Assembly: GCA_011391695.1 (NCBI GenBank)
Contig: JAABQB010000010.1
Location: 1 to 64,000, forward strand
DNA length: 64,000 nt
Source of the DNA: Desulfobacteraceae bacterium
GTDB taxonomy: Bacteria; Desulfobacterota; Desulfobacteria; Desulfobacterales; RPRI01
Direction: 5' to 3'
Positions 54,190 through 62,711 of the stretch are shown one piece after another. Within the stretch, counting starts at the first letter, position 1, and the number at the start of each line of letters is the position of its first letter. A model generated the notes under the pieces. It was not told the origin of the DNA and ran no database searches. It worked only from the letters and a program-made list of their open reading frames with translations. A program made the position numbers and the translations under genes.

Positions 54190-55161
54190 TTATGGTTTAA
54201 TGGCCATTTTAAGGAGAAGATCCCCCTTCGGACCATCTTTTATTTGCTGCCCCAGACCTTTCAGGCGCAGAATGCTTCCTTCGGACAGCCCCGGAGGGAC
54301 TACTACCTTGTATAGCTTTTTCCGGAGACCGGTTGAAAGGCTGACAATTTTCTGTGTTCCAGAAAGTGCTTCGTGATGAGAGATATGAATAGTCCCGTAT
54401 AGATTATTATCATCTGCTGAAACAACCGGCCTTATAACCTGCAGCCTGTTACTCTTTTTCTTTTCAGTAAAGCCACGTACTGCTCCGGAAATGCCGGTTT
54501 CAGGTATAATGGTGAATATTTTGAGCCAGAGCATGCCGAACAGAAACCCTCCGATATGAGCCCACCATGCAATTCCGCCTGCCTGCCCGTTGCTTCCGGC
54601 GGCATTCAAAAATTGCAGAAAAAACCAGAAAGCCAGAAAGAAAAAGGCCGATATCTCCACAATCCACGGTATAATAATGATTGGGATCAGGGTTAAAATT
54701 TTTGAATTGGGATAAAGTATAAAGTAGGCGCCCATCACGCCCGCTATGGCTCCACTGGCGCCTATGGTGGGATAATCCGAATAATAATTGAAATAAAGAT
54801 GGGTTAATCCCGACGAAAGGCCGCAGATTAAATAAAAGACAAGGTAGCGTAAAGGCCCAAGCCTGTCCTCAACATTATCGCCGAATATGTAGAGGGTCCA
54901 CATATTGCCCAGAATATGCAGGAAACCGCCATGGAGAAACATGAAAGAAATGAAGGGGAATATCTGCTCCGGTGTTGAAAAATAATATGCAATTTCAGGC
55001 ACAGAGTACCTTGCAGGCACAAGACCGTAAAGGTAGGTAAAATTGTAAAGATTTGCGCCCTGAGCCATCTGGACAAGATAAACAACAATATTTATACCGA
55101 TTATTGAGTTGTTTACGACCGGATAATTCTTAGACGATATTGTGTCCCTAAGGGGTATCAT
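54190..55161 (-). CDS. Rhomboid protease fused to a DnaJ C-terminal-like domain
   Basis: A 323-residue protein. The first about 230 residues are a six-helix rhomboid: WTLYIFGDNVEDRLG, catalytic Ser in GASGAIAG, catalytic His in AWWAHIGGFLFGML. The last about 75 (HISHHEALSGTQKIVSLSTGLRKKLYKVVVPPGLSEGSILRLKGLGQQIKDGPKGDLLLKMAI) match the C-terminal beta-sandwich of DnaJ (EAL.GT...V.VPPG...G..LRLKG.G......GDL...). No J domain is present. The pair may deliver misfolded client to the membrane protease, or the sandwich may act as a sensor. It overlaps nadC by four bases. Confidence 0.88.
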   Translation of the reverse strand: MIPLRDTISSKNYPVVNNSIIGINIVVYLVQMAQGANLYNFTYLYGLVPARYSVPEIAYYFSTPEQIFPFISFMFLHGGFLHILGNMWTLYIFGDNVEDRLGPLRYLVFYLICGLSSGLTHLYFNYYSDYPTIGASGAIAGVMGAYFILYPNSKILTLIPIIIIPWIVEISAFFFLAFWFFLQFLNAAGSNGQAGGIAWWAHIGGFLFGMLWLKIFTIIPETGISGAVRGFTEKKKSNRLQVIRPVVSADDNNLYGTIHISHHEALSGTQKIVSLSTGLRKKLYKVVVPPGLSEGSILRLKGLGQQIKDGPKGDLLLKMAIKP

Positions 55162-55982
55162 ACTATGCGCATGCTCAGATCCACACTCCTTGCGGAATGC
55201 GTCAGGGCCCCTACCGAAATAATATCCACCCCTGAACCGGAAAGAAGCTTAAGGCTCTCTTTGGTGATTCCTCCGGAGACTTCAACGAGCGCTTTACCTC
55301 CGATAAGAGCGACAGCTTCTCTTATCCGGTTTATGTCCATGTTATCCAGCATGATAACATCTGCTTTTGCTTCAAGAGCTTCTTTTACCGAAGGCAAATC
55401 CGAAACCTCCACTTCAACTTTAACAAGGTGGGAAACTTTGCCCTGTAAGCTCTCAACCGCCTTTTTTATTCCGCCGCATGCAACAATGTGATTATCCTTT
55501 ATCAATACGCCGTCATAAAGCCCCATTCTGTGATTATATGCCCCGCCGACTCTTACAGCATATTTTTCAAGCACTCTCCATCCTGGTATAGTTTTCCGGG
55601 TATCAACAAGGCGAATCTTCTGGTCATCAAGATATTCAACATAGGAACGGGCATTTGTGGCTATGCCTGAGAGTCGCTGGATAAAGTTTAAGGCAGTGCG
55701 CTCACCCTTTAAAAGAGTGCGAAGTCTTCCTTCAATCTCCATTACGACATTGTCTTTTGCGACAGAATCGCCGTCTTTAAACAGAAACCTGCAAACAACA
55801 TCCGGATCGATACAGGTAAAAACGTCTCTGGATATTTCAAGTCCCGCTATCACGAGCTGCTCTTTTGCAACGATAATGCCCTTCCCCATAATTTCAGGAT
55901 CAACTGTATTATCCGTGGTTATATCGCCGGGGCCAATATCTTCGTTAAGGGCTATTTGAATGAGGTCTTTTATGGAATGCAT
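55158..55982 (-). CDS. nadC: Quinolinate phosphoribosyltransferase
   Basis: A 274-residue enzyme of NAD biosynthesis converting quinolinate and PRPP to nicotinate mononucleotide. ALNEDIGPGDITTDNTV, KGERTALNFIQRLSGIAT, DTRKTIPGWRVLEKYAVRVGGAYNHRMGLYDGVLIKDNHI and VSGGITKESL are the standard motifs. It overlaps the rhomboid gene by four bases, so the two are cotranscribed. valS ends 120 bp upstream on the same strand. Confidence 0.96.
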   Translation of the reverse strand: MHSIKDLIQIALNEDIGPGDITTDNTVDPEIMGKGIIVAKEQLVIAGLEISRDVFTCIDPDVVCRFLFKDGDSVAKDNVVMEIEGRLRTLLKGERTALNFIQRLSGIATNARSYVEYLDDQKIRLVDTRKTIPGWRVLEKYAVRVGGAYNHRMGLYDGVLIKDNHIVACGGIKKAVESLQGKVSHLVKVEVEVSDLPSVKEALEAKADVIMLDNMDINRIREAVALIGGKALVEVSGGITKESLKLLSGSGVDIISVGALTHSARSVDLSMRIV

Positions 55983-56102
55983 AACAAGTTTCCCTGCTTC
56001 AGGCGGAGATAATTTATCATAAAAACCGTCAGTATCAATTCCCGCCTTTCGTGTTTCGGATACAGCGTTTCGAAATTCTATGTCCGATATTCTATATTCT
56101 CT

Positions 56103-58769
56103 TTATGATGCTTCAATACTCCTGATTTTGTCAAGGTTTGTCATTAGTTTTTCCTGTTTTTCAACAAAAACCTGGTGCTTTTCTCTTACCTTCCCTACAA
56201 TGTCTGCCGGGGCTTTTGAAAGAAAATCATCATTTCTAAGTTTCTTTACTGAAGCGGCAATTTCATCCTGCAGTTTTGCCAGTTCTTTTTCGAGGCGCTC
56301 TTTTTCCTTTGAAAAATCAATTATTCCTTCAAGAGAAATATACATTATTGCACCGCTTACAACTGTTGTTGCGGCTTTTTTGGGCCTTTTCCCCGGTTCT
56401 GCCACCAGAAAAGATTTCAGACCGGCGAGGTTGATAATAATATCATCGTTAAGGGAAAGGGTTTTTCTCAGCAAGTCGTCATCAGACTGCAGGATGACAT
56501 CGATAGATGCCGAAGGAGCTATGTTCATTTCTCCTCTTACATTTCTTATCCCTGTTATTATCCGTATAATAAGGTCCATCGTGGGTTCCGATTCAGGATC
56601 ACAGGCTAAAGACGCAAAATCTTTTTCATCTGCCGGAAAGACAGCTTTCATGATGGAACCTTTTGTTCCGGGAAGTTTGTGCCACATCTCTTCCGTGACA
56701 AACGGTATAAATGGATGGAGCAGAATAAGGGTGTCATGCAGGACCCGCCAGAGAACGCTGAGCGAGGCATTTTTTTTCTCTTCACCCTTATTCCCGTAAA
56801 GGCAGGGTTTTATGGCTTCCAGATACCAGTCGCACAGTTCATGCCAGACAAATTTGTATAATGTGCCTGCCGCATCATTGAATCTGTAGCTGTCTATTGA
56901 ACCGGAAATGCTCTCACTTGTCTGCTTCAGTCTTGAAAGTATCCACTTGTCCGGAAGAGACAGATCCGCGAATTTGATTTCAGTGTAATCCTGAGTTAAA
57001 TGCATCAGCGAGAAACGGCCGGCGTTCCAAAGCTTGTTTATAAAATGGCGGTATCCTTCAACTCTCTTTTCGGACATCTTGATGTCCCTGCCCTGTGCCG
57101 CGAACGCGGCGAGTGTCATCCGGAAAGAATCGGTTCCGTATTGATCGATAATATTAAGTGGATCAATAACGTTTCCTTTTGACTTGCTCATTTTCTTGCC
57201 CTCCTCATCCCGGACAAGGGCATGGACGTATACATCCCTGAAAGGAACATCTTTCATGAAGTGAATGCCCATCATCATCATCCGGGCAATCCAGAAGAAG
57301 AGAATATCAAATCCTGTAACAAGAACGGATGTCGGGTAAAACGTCTTCAGCAATTGTGTGTTTTCAGGCCATCCCATTGTTGAAAAAGGCCACAGGGCGG
57401 AACTGAACCATGTGTCAAGAACATCGGTTTCCTGCACCAGAATGCCGTTCCCGCACGCGGGGCAGGTTTCCGGCGCCTCCATCGAGACTATCATGTGCCG
57501 GCATTTTTCACATGTCCATGCCGGTATCTGGTGACCCCACCAGATCTGGCGCGAAATGCACCAGTCTTTTATATTTCTCATCCAGTCGTAATAAGTATTC
57601 GTCCAGATTTCAGGAACAATCTTTGTGCTTCCATTTTCAACTGCATCGATAGCTTTTTCCGCAAGGGGCTTTACTTTAACAAACCACTGCTTGGACAGGT
57701 TGGGTTCAACGATGGTTTTGCATCTGTAACAATGCCCGACATTGTGCTTTATCGGCTCCATTTTTTCAAGGAGCCCTTCCCTCTTCAGTGATTTTACAAC
57801 CGACTCCCTGCATTTAAAGCGGTCAAGCCCCTCAAATTTTCCGGCTTCGGGAGTCATTTTCCCGTTATCATCTATGACTTTTATTTCAGGCAGGTTGTGC
57901 CTTTTCCCTATTTCAAAGTCATTTGGATCATGAGCAGGAGTTACCTTCAAAGCCCCTGTTCCAAAGGCCATATCAACATAGCTATCCATTATTATGGGTA
58001 TTTTTCTGTTTAAAAGAGGAAGGATAACCGAGTCCGTTTCAAGATTCTGATATCGCGGATCATCTGGGTTTACCGCGACAGCGGTGTCTCCAAGCATTGT
58101 TTCCGGCCGGGTTGTCGCAATAACTATGCTTCCTGAACCGTCTGGGAAAGGGTACCTGATATAATACAGATGGCTGTCAACCTCCTCGTGTTCAACTTCG
58201 AGATCGGCAAGCGCAGTATGGCAGCGGTGACACCAGTTAATTATATAATTTCCCCTGTAGATAAGTCCTTCCTGATAAAGCTGTACAAAAACCTTGCGGA
58301 CTGCAATTGAAAGCCCTTCGTCCATGGTAAATCGTTCGAGTTTCCAGTCGCATGAGGCTCCAAGACGCTTGAGCTGGTTTATAATTGCACTCCCTGATTG
58401 ACTGCGCCATTCCCAGACAGCTTCTATAAATTTTTCACGTCCCAGTTTATGCCTGTCGGTTCCCTCGGAAGCCAGTTTCTTTTCAACAACATTCTGGGTC
58501 GCAATTCCTGCATGATCCGTACCGGGCATCCAAAGTACATTGTCGCCGCGTAATCTTCTGTAACGGCAAAGTATATCCTGCATGGTGACATTAAGGGCAT
58601 GCCCCATATGAAGCACACCTGTTACATTTGGGGGAGGAATTACAATTGAATAGCTTTTTTGATTGCTTTTTTCGCGGGCTGCGAAAAGCTGTTCCTTCTC
58701 CCAGAATTCATACCAGCGTTTTTCAACTTCCCGCGGCTCATAACTCTTTTCAAGCAAATCTGAACTCAT
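56103..58769 (-). CDS. valS: Valyl-tRNA synthetase
   Basis: An 888-residue class I synthetase. HIGH reads HMGH (GVLHMGHALN), KMSKS is intact (EGKKMSKSKGNVIDP), the editing domain starts near ATTRPETMLGDTAVAVNP, and the zinc finger CEKCRHM...CPACG is present. The C-terminal coiled coil (SKEKERLEKELAKLQDEIAASVKKLRNDDFLSKAPADIVGKVREKHQ) is normal for ValRS. Full length; it lies upstream of nadC and the rhomboid gene in the same direction. Confidence 0.97.
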   Translation of the reverse strand: MSSDLLEKSYEPREVEKRWYEFWEKEQLFAAREKSNQKSYSIVIPPPNVTGVLHMGHALNVTMQDILCRYRRLRGDNVLWMPGTDHAGIATQNVVEKKLASEGTDRHKLGREKFIEAVWEWRSQSGSAIINQLKRLGASCDWKLERFTMDEGLSIAVRKVFVQLYQEGLIYRGNYIINWCHRCHTALADLEVEHEEVDSHLYYIRYPFPDGSGSIVIATTRPETMLGDTAVAVNPDDPRYQNLETDSVILPLLNRKIPIIMDSYVDMAFGTGALKVTPAHDPNDFEIGKRHNLPEIKVIDDNGKMTPEAGKFEGLDRFKCRESVVKSLKREGLLEKMEPIKHNVGHCYRCKTIVEPNLSKQWFVKVKPLAEKAIDAVENGSTKIVPEIWTNTYYDWMRNIKDWCISRQIWWGHQIPAWTCEKCRHMIVSMEAPETCPACGNGILVQETDVLDTWFSSALWPFSTMGWPENTQLLKTFYPTSVLVTGFDILFFWIARMMMMGIHFMKDVPFRDVYVHALVRDEEGKKMSKSKGNVIDPLNIIDQYGTDSFRMTLAAFAAQGRDIKMSEKRVEGYRHFINKLWNAGRFSLMHLTQDYTEIKFADLSLPDKWILSRLKQTSESISGSIDSYRFNDAAGTLYKFVWHELCDWYLEAIKPCLYGNKGEEKKNASLSVLWRVLHDTLILLHPFIPFVTEEMWHKLPGTKGSIMKAVFPADEKDFASLACDPESEPTMDLIIRIITGIRNVRGEMNIAPSASIDVILQSDDDLLRKTLSLNDDIIINLAGLKSFLVAEPGKRPKKAATTVVSGAIMYISLEGIIDFSKEKERLEKELAKLQDEIAASVKKLRNDDFLSKAPADIVGKVREKHQVFVEKQEKLMTNLDKIRSIEAS

Positions 58770-58816
58770 AAATACTACTCCTAAAACGAAAACATGGACT
58801 CTTAAAGGCTATATTT

Positions 58817-58902
58817 TCTCACAAAGGCACTAAGGACACCATGGAAATACTATTTTAAATATTAATAGGTTGTCTTTGTGATCTTTGTGGCTTGGTGTGA
58901 GA
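58817..58902. repeat. Inverted repeat element with TCTCACA/TGTGAGA ends
   Basis: TCTCACAAAGGCACTAAGGACACCATGG at the left and GTGATCTTTGTGGCTTGGTGTGAGA at the right form an imperfect inverted repeat, similar to common Deltaproteobacterial TCTCACGCAAAGGCGC repeats. Confidence 0.55.
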
Positions 58903-58941
58903 TTTTGCCTTTTTTACGTATCCGCCATCCATGATGTTAAT

Positions 58942-58967
58942 AAAAAAAGGGGATTATAATAATCCCC
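58942..58967 (-). terminator. Rho-independent terminator of the PopZ-like gene
   Basis: On the minus strand, GGGGATTATTATAATCCCC forms a 9-bp stem with minimal loop, followed by seven T. It lies 65 bases after the stop of the 59032-59523 gene. Confidence 0.8.
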
Positions 58968-59031
58968 GGTCTTATTCAAACAAATTTATTGGACTGTTCC
59001 AGGGGTATGTCCCCGGTAAAAGAAAATTATA

Positions 59032-59523
59032 TCAGTCGATATCTTCTTCATTGACATGAAGAATATTCTTTAACCTTATTATCTCCTGTGAAACAGCTCT
59101 TTCGATCACCCTAATAAGAATTCCGTCAATTTTCTCTCCAAGCATTTTCTGAACCACCCGTTCAATAGCTTCTTCAAGCTGTTTCGCGGATACCGACATT
59201 TTGTCTGATTCTCCCTGACCGAGATCCAGATCAACGGTTTCAGAAATTTCACCGGGCACAACAATCCCATCTTCTATTTTTAGACCCAATGAGGCCGCAA
59301 AGTCATCTTTTTGAAAATTGTCTATCTCCGGAACATCGTCAAGGTCTTTAATAATAATGCCCCGTTCCTGAATATCGGGACTATCAACCGCCTCGGTAAG
59401 TTCGATGATTTCTTCCTCTTTATCCAATTCGCTTTTTATTTCATCCATCAGATTAATCAACTCCAGATCGCCGGCAGAATCTTTCTTTGGATTAGTATTA
59501 AAGGGTTTGTCCTTTTCGTCCAT
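59032..59523 (-). CDS. Acidic protein with PopZ-like C-terminal helical segment
   Basis: A 163-residue protein starting MDEKDKPFNTN after a GGGGGG ribosome site; the track's upstream 72 residues are not supported. The first two thirds are strongly acidic and disordered-looking (SELDKEEEIIELTEAVDSPD). The last about 50 (AKQLEEAIERVVQKMLGEKIDGILIRVIERAVSQEIIRLKNIL) resemble the PopZ/DUF2497 C-terminal helices (LE..VR.ML....D..LP..VE..V..EI.R). PopZ organises cell poles in Alphaproteobacteria. The similarity is by eye and the function is inferred, not shown. A clean terminator follows it. Confidence 0.7.
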   Translation of the reverse strand: MDEKDKPFNTNPKKDSAGDLELINLMDEIKSELDKEEEIIELTEAVDSPDIQERGIIIKDLDDVPEIDNFQKDDFAASLGLKIEDGIVVPGEISETVDLDLGQGESDKMSVSAKQLEEAIERVVQKMLGEKIDGILIRVIERAVSQEIIRLKNILHVNEEDID

Positions 59524-59818
59524 AATGATCCCCCCATTTTTATAATAGCTCTTAGAAAAAAAGCGAGAGTGAAACAAGTCCCAACAATTACTTGGGAAAC
59601 TATCATATGCGGCTGTGAGTGTCAAGCTGTTTACCTTAATAAACCAGGATTCAAGGATTCGAGGAGGCAAGGGCTCGAGTAAAAAATCCGCCTGGATGGA
59701 CTGCATTACGCCCTGCACTTGAAACGCAATAGCTAACACATTCCCTGTATCTTGCTGCGGAGAGCTTTAATCCTTATAATTTATTTGCAGGAAGCCTTCA
59801 AACAATATAAAAGGAACC

Positions 59819-60592
59819 ATGAGGCTTTTTTTTATTGAAGAATCCGAACTTGCCGGGCCGAATCCTGCGGTAAGAGGAGTTGATGCCCGTCATATTATAG
59901 ATGTTCTGCGCTTAAAACCCGGAGACAGGATAGGACTATTTGACGGAACGGGGGAGCAGTACGAAGCGAAAATATCCGCTTTGGCTTCAGGAAGGGTTGA
60001 AGTTTCTGTTCTCGGGTCTTTTGATCCCGGTGTCGAATCCCCTCTTGAACTGGTTGTCGCCCAGTCTTTCCTGAAAGAGAAAAAGATGGATGCTCTTGTC
60101 CGCCAACTTACCGAGCTCGGTATTTCGAAATGGATACCTTTTATATCGTGGCGTTCGGTCCCGAGGCCGGATGAGAAACGTATCGTTGCCCGGGCGTTGA
60201 GATGGGAGAAGATAGCAAAAGAGGCCGCCAAACAGTGCAAGCGCGTTAAAATCACACGGATAGGGAAAACGGTTTCTTTTGATGAGATCCTGACTGTTGA
60301 AAAGAATTACGATCTTAAAATAGTATTCTGGGAAAATGAAAAAAACCTTCTTGATCCAAAGAGCCTGGCAGCCGGACATAAAGAATTGAAAAGAATTCTT
60401 GTGATGTTCGGACCTGAAGGAGGCTTTGAGGTTAATGAAATTGAAAAAGCAAAAGAGAGCGGATTTATAACAGCCGGCATTGGTCCCCGTATCCTTAAAG
60501 CGGAGACAGCAACCATCTGCGCATGCGCCCTGATGCAATTTCTTTTCGGAGATATGGGAAAAAATCTTGACAAGGGTGAGGGCTTAAAATAA
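59819..60592 (+). CDS. rsmE: 16S rRNA m3U1498 methyltransferase
   Basis: A 257-residue SPOUT-class methyltransferase that makes m3U1498 in 16S rRNA. MRLFFIEE, HIIDVLRLKPGDRIGLFDGTG in the N-terminal PUA-like domain, then FLKEKKMDALVRQLTELGISKWIPF, CKRVKIT and the knot motifs MFGPEGGFEVNEI and LGPRILKAETA (GIGPRILKAETATICACALMQF). The family is well conserved. A tRNA-Phe gene lies 20 bp downstream on the same strand, and may be read through. Confidence 0.96.
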   Translation: MRLFFIEESELAGPNPAVRGVDARHIIDVLRLKPGDRIGLFDGTGEQYEAKISALASGRVEVSVLGSFDPGVESPLELVVAQSFLKEKKMDALVRQLTELGISKWIPFISWRSVPRPDEKRIVARALRWEKIAKEAAKQCKRVKITRIGKTVSFDEILTVEKNYDLKIVFWENEKNLLDPKSLAAGHKELKRILVMFGPEGGFEVNEIEKAKESGFITAGIGPRILKAETATICACALMQFLFGDMGKNLDKGEGLK

Positions 60593-60612
60593 AAAGGACT
60601 CCTGCTTTTTAA

Positions 60613-60685
<73 letters not shown>

Positions 60686-60698
60686 CCTGAATAATCAA

Positions 60699-60733
60699 GG
60701 GGTTACAGCTTTCAAGCTGTGGCCCTTTTTTTT
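60699..60733 (+). terminator. Rho-independent terminator after tRNA-Phe
   Basis: GGGGTTACAGC and GCTGTGGCCC form a stem with two G-U pairs around a six-base TTTCAA loop, followed by eight or more T. It would end the tRNA transcript and any rsmE read-through. Confidence 0.85.
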
Positions 60734-61148
60734 CCCGTGTTTCCAGTGTTTTATTGATAATACGACGATATGTGGAGAATTATCCTGCTATTAACACTAT
60801 ATAATTTCTTCATTTGATGAGAGCAAATTAAAGCATATTATCAGCAACTCCTTATTAAAAAAGGAGATTTATATCAGCATGACTTAGAATATGTTGATGG
60901 TATCAATTGGAAGTCAATGAAGGCTGTTATCGTTTATCAATCAGCATTTCATTTCTTGATTTCAAAGAATATTTTCTTCATAGTAACCTTTAAAATAATA
61001 CGCACTACGATTAAAATTTCAAATAGTTGCACATTACCCGCAAGATGGTTTGTCAACTAACAGGGATCAACACAATGGAATCGTGTTTCAGAAAGAGGCC
61101 GCGTTTTTTTAGGGGCTTTTTAAACCAAATTGTTAAGGAGTCCAGGAA
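60734..61148. other. AT-rich intergenic region before the metalloprotease gene
   Basis: It holds no gene of normal size. A 25-codon ORF starting at ATG 61075 (MESCFRKRPRFFRGF...), very basic, has its TGA overlapping the metalloprotease ATG (ATGA), so it may be a leader peptide. No convincing promoter was found. Confidence 0.4.
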
Positions 61149-61901
61149 ATGAAAAAAGTGTTCGGCCTAATCATCTTTATTGTGGCATTATCACTCATTT
61201 CCTGCAGCGGCGGAGGAGGTGGTGGGGAGAGCCCTCCATCCTATAGTGTCCAGGATTGGCAGAATTTATATGACTACAATGCCTACGCAACTGATGGATA
61301 TACAACTAGATGGCCTGGTACTGTTATAACACATAATGTGCATCCTGAATATTTTCAACGTTGGGAAAGCAGCACTGGGGGAAGGGTACAATTTCAGTTT
61401 GTTTCACATCAACCATCGGACGGAATCTCTGTTAGCCTTGCTCCTGATTTAAATACAGCGGGAACAACGAAGTGGTGGGTTCTTAAAACTAGCGGACATA
61501 TTGTAAAAGCGGAAATATATATCAATCCCGATTACTGGAACCCAACGGATGGCCCCCATGTTTTAACACATGAAGCCGGTCACGCTCTTGGATTTAATGG
61601 CCACACGAATGATGGTTGCCTTATGGATCCGAGCATACAATCAGAAGACTGTATCAGCGATGCTGTTGCCCGAATTATGACGCATTTGTATTCATATCCA
61701 CCGCACACAGATGTAGCCGCCAATATTTCACAAGAAACAATTGAGCAATCTCTGATGATTAAACGGGATGACGGCTCTTTACTTATAAAAACGCCTGGGG
61801 GAGATTATTATGTAAAAGAGGTCGATGAAGATACCTTGCTCTTTAGCAATGGCCCATTCTATAATGGCCGCGTTGAACCATTACCGGAGTTGCAACCGTG
61901 A
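61149..61901 (+). CDS. Metzincin-type (matrixin-like) metalloprotease lipoprotein
   Basis: A 250-residue predicted lipoprotein: signal peptide ending LSLISC (lipobox, Cys at about 20) followed by a Ser/Gly spacer. The zinc site is HEAGHALGFNGH (HExxHxxGxxGH) and a Met-turn is present (CLMDPS), the marks of metzincins such as matrixins. The family identity is seen from these motifs; substrate is unknown. AAGGAG lies upstream of the ATG. It precedes a small exported-protein gene by 16 bp. Confidence 0.83.
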   Translation: MKKVFGLIIFIVALSLISCSGGGGGGESPPSYSVQDWQNLYDYNAYATDGYTTRWPGTVITHNVHPEYFQRWESSTGGRVQFQFVSHQPSDGISVSLAPDLNTAGTTKWWVLKTSGHIVKAEIYINPDYWNPTDGPHVLTHEAGHALGFNGHTNDGCLMDPSIQSEDCISDAVARIMTHLYSYPPHTDVAANISQETIEQSLMIKRDDGSLLIKTPGGDYYVKEVDEDTLLFSNGPFYNGRVEPLPELQP

Positions 61902-61917
61902 AAATAAGTTTGTGAGT

Positions 61918-62373
61918 ATGAAAAAATTTGCTGTATATTTTCTTTTGTTGTGTGTGATCATGATATGCTCAAATAGCCTTGCGCAGACAGAACATGATTT
62001 TTCTGTCATCATAGCAGATCAGGAATATTCTGAAATATGGCGGAAGGTGCTTAAGCGACTTGATGGATTCCCGATTGCTGAGGCAGATAGTATAAACGGA
62101 TTAATCAAATCAGGCAAAATCACGTTCAAGCTATCAGGCATCTTGAGAGCAAAATATTTAGAAGAGAGTCAGGAATTTCAAATTCAAATAAAGGAACAAA
62201 AACCAGGCATTACATCAATTACTGCAACAATTAGAATATCGCGACTGTTGAGAAATGGAGACAGGATCGACATTACTGATACAAGTGATTATGAAAGAAC
62301 TTTACTGGATCATATAACTACTTATGACGATAAAAAGTTAACTCCATCTAATTTTATGCAAAAAACAAGGTAG
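61918..62373 (+). CDS. Small exported protein of unknown function
   Basis: A 151-residue protein with a clear signal peptide (MKKFAVYFLLLCVIMICSNSLAQ). I use ATG 61918; the track's longer start lies inside the metalloprotease gene. The mature part (HDFSVIIADQEYSEIWRKVLKRLDGFPIAEADSINGLIKSGKITFKLSGILRAKYLEESQEFQIQIKEQ) matches nothing I recognise. It follows the metalloprotease closely and may be its partner or substrate. A possible 3' extension in another frame follows the stop. Confidence 0.7.
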   Translation: MKKFAVYFLLLCVIMICSNSLAQTEHDFSVIIADQEYSEIWRKVLKRLDGFPIAEADSINGLIKSGKITFKLSGILRAKYLEESQEFQIQIKEQKPGITSITATIRISRLLRNGDRIDITDTSDYERTLLDHITTYDDKKLTPSNFMQKTR

Positions 62374-62563
62374 CCGAAAAGTTTTTTTCAAGGATGCCGA
62401 AAATCGGTTCGAATCGCTATTTGCAGTTCTTTCTCCTTACATCCCGGATATTCCAAGGCGTGTTTTATTATGGGAGCAAAGGAACTTCAAAAAATATGGA
62501 GCGGCGTCCAATTCCCCAATAATCACCAATCCACCACAACATATAGTATCTGTTAAAGCTTGA
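62351..62563 (+). other. Open frame after the small exported protein, possible remnant
   Basis: In the +1 frame relative to 61918-62373, an open stretch of 70 codons reads ...KVFFKDAENRFESLFAVLSPYIPDIPRRVLLWEQ... to TGA, without ATG or ribosome site. It starts inside the upstream gene near an A6 run. A decayed gene or frameshifted extension is possible; chance is also possible. Confidence 0.3.
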
Positions 62564-62711
62564 CATACAAGTCGATTTCTGAGAGACATCAAATCACTAG
62601 GGGGAAATTCTTATCCCAAATTTAGAATATGGTAAATATTGCGCAGAACATCGGCAAGAGGAACCGGATTATTTCTGCGGTCATCAGACATAAACGAACA
62701 CAAAGGCATAT

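Noticed and set aside
59524-59739. 72-residue N-terminal extension of the PopZ-like protein
   Set aside because: A strong ribosome binding site precedes the internal ATG, and the extension overlaps a dispersed repeat.
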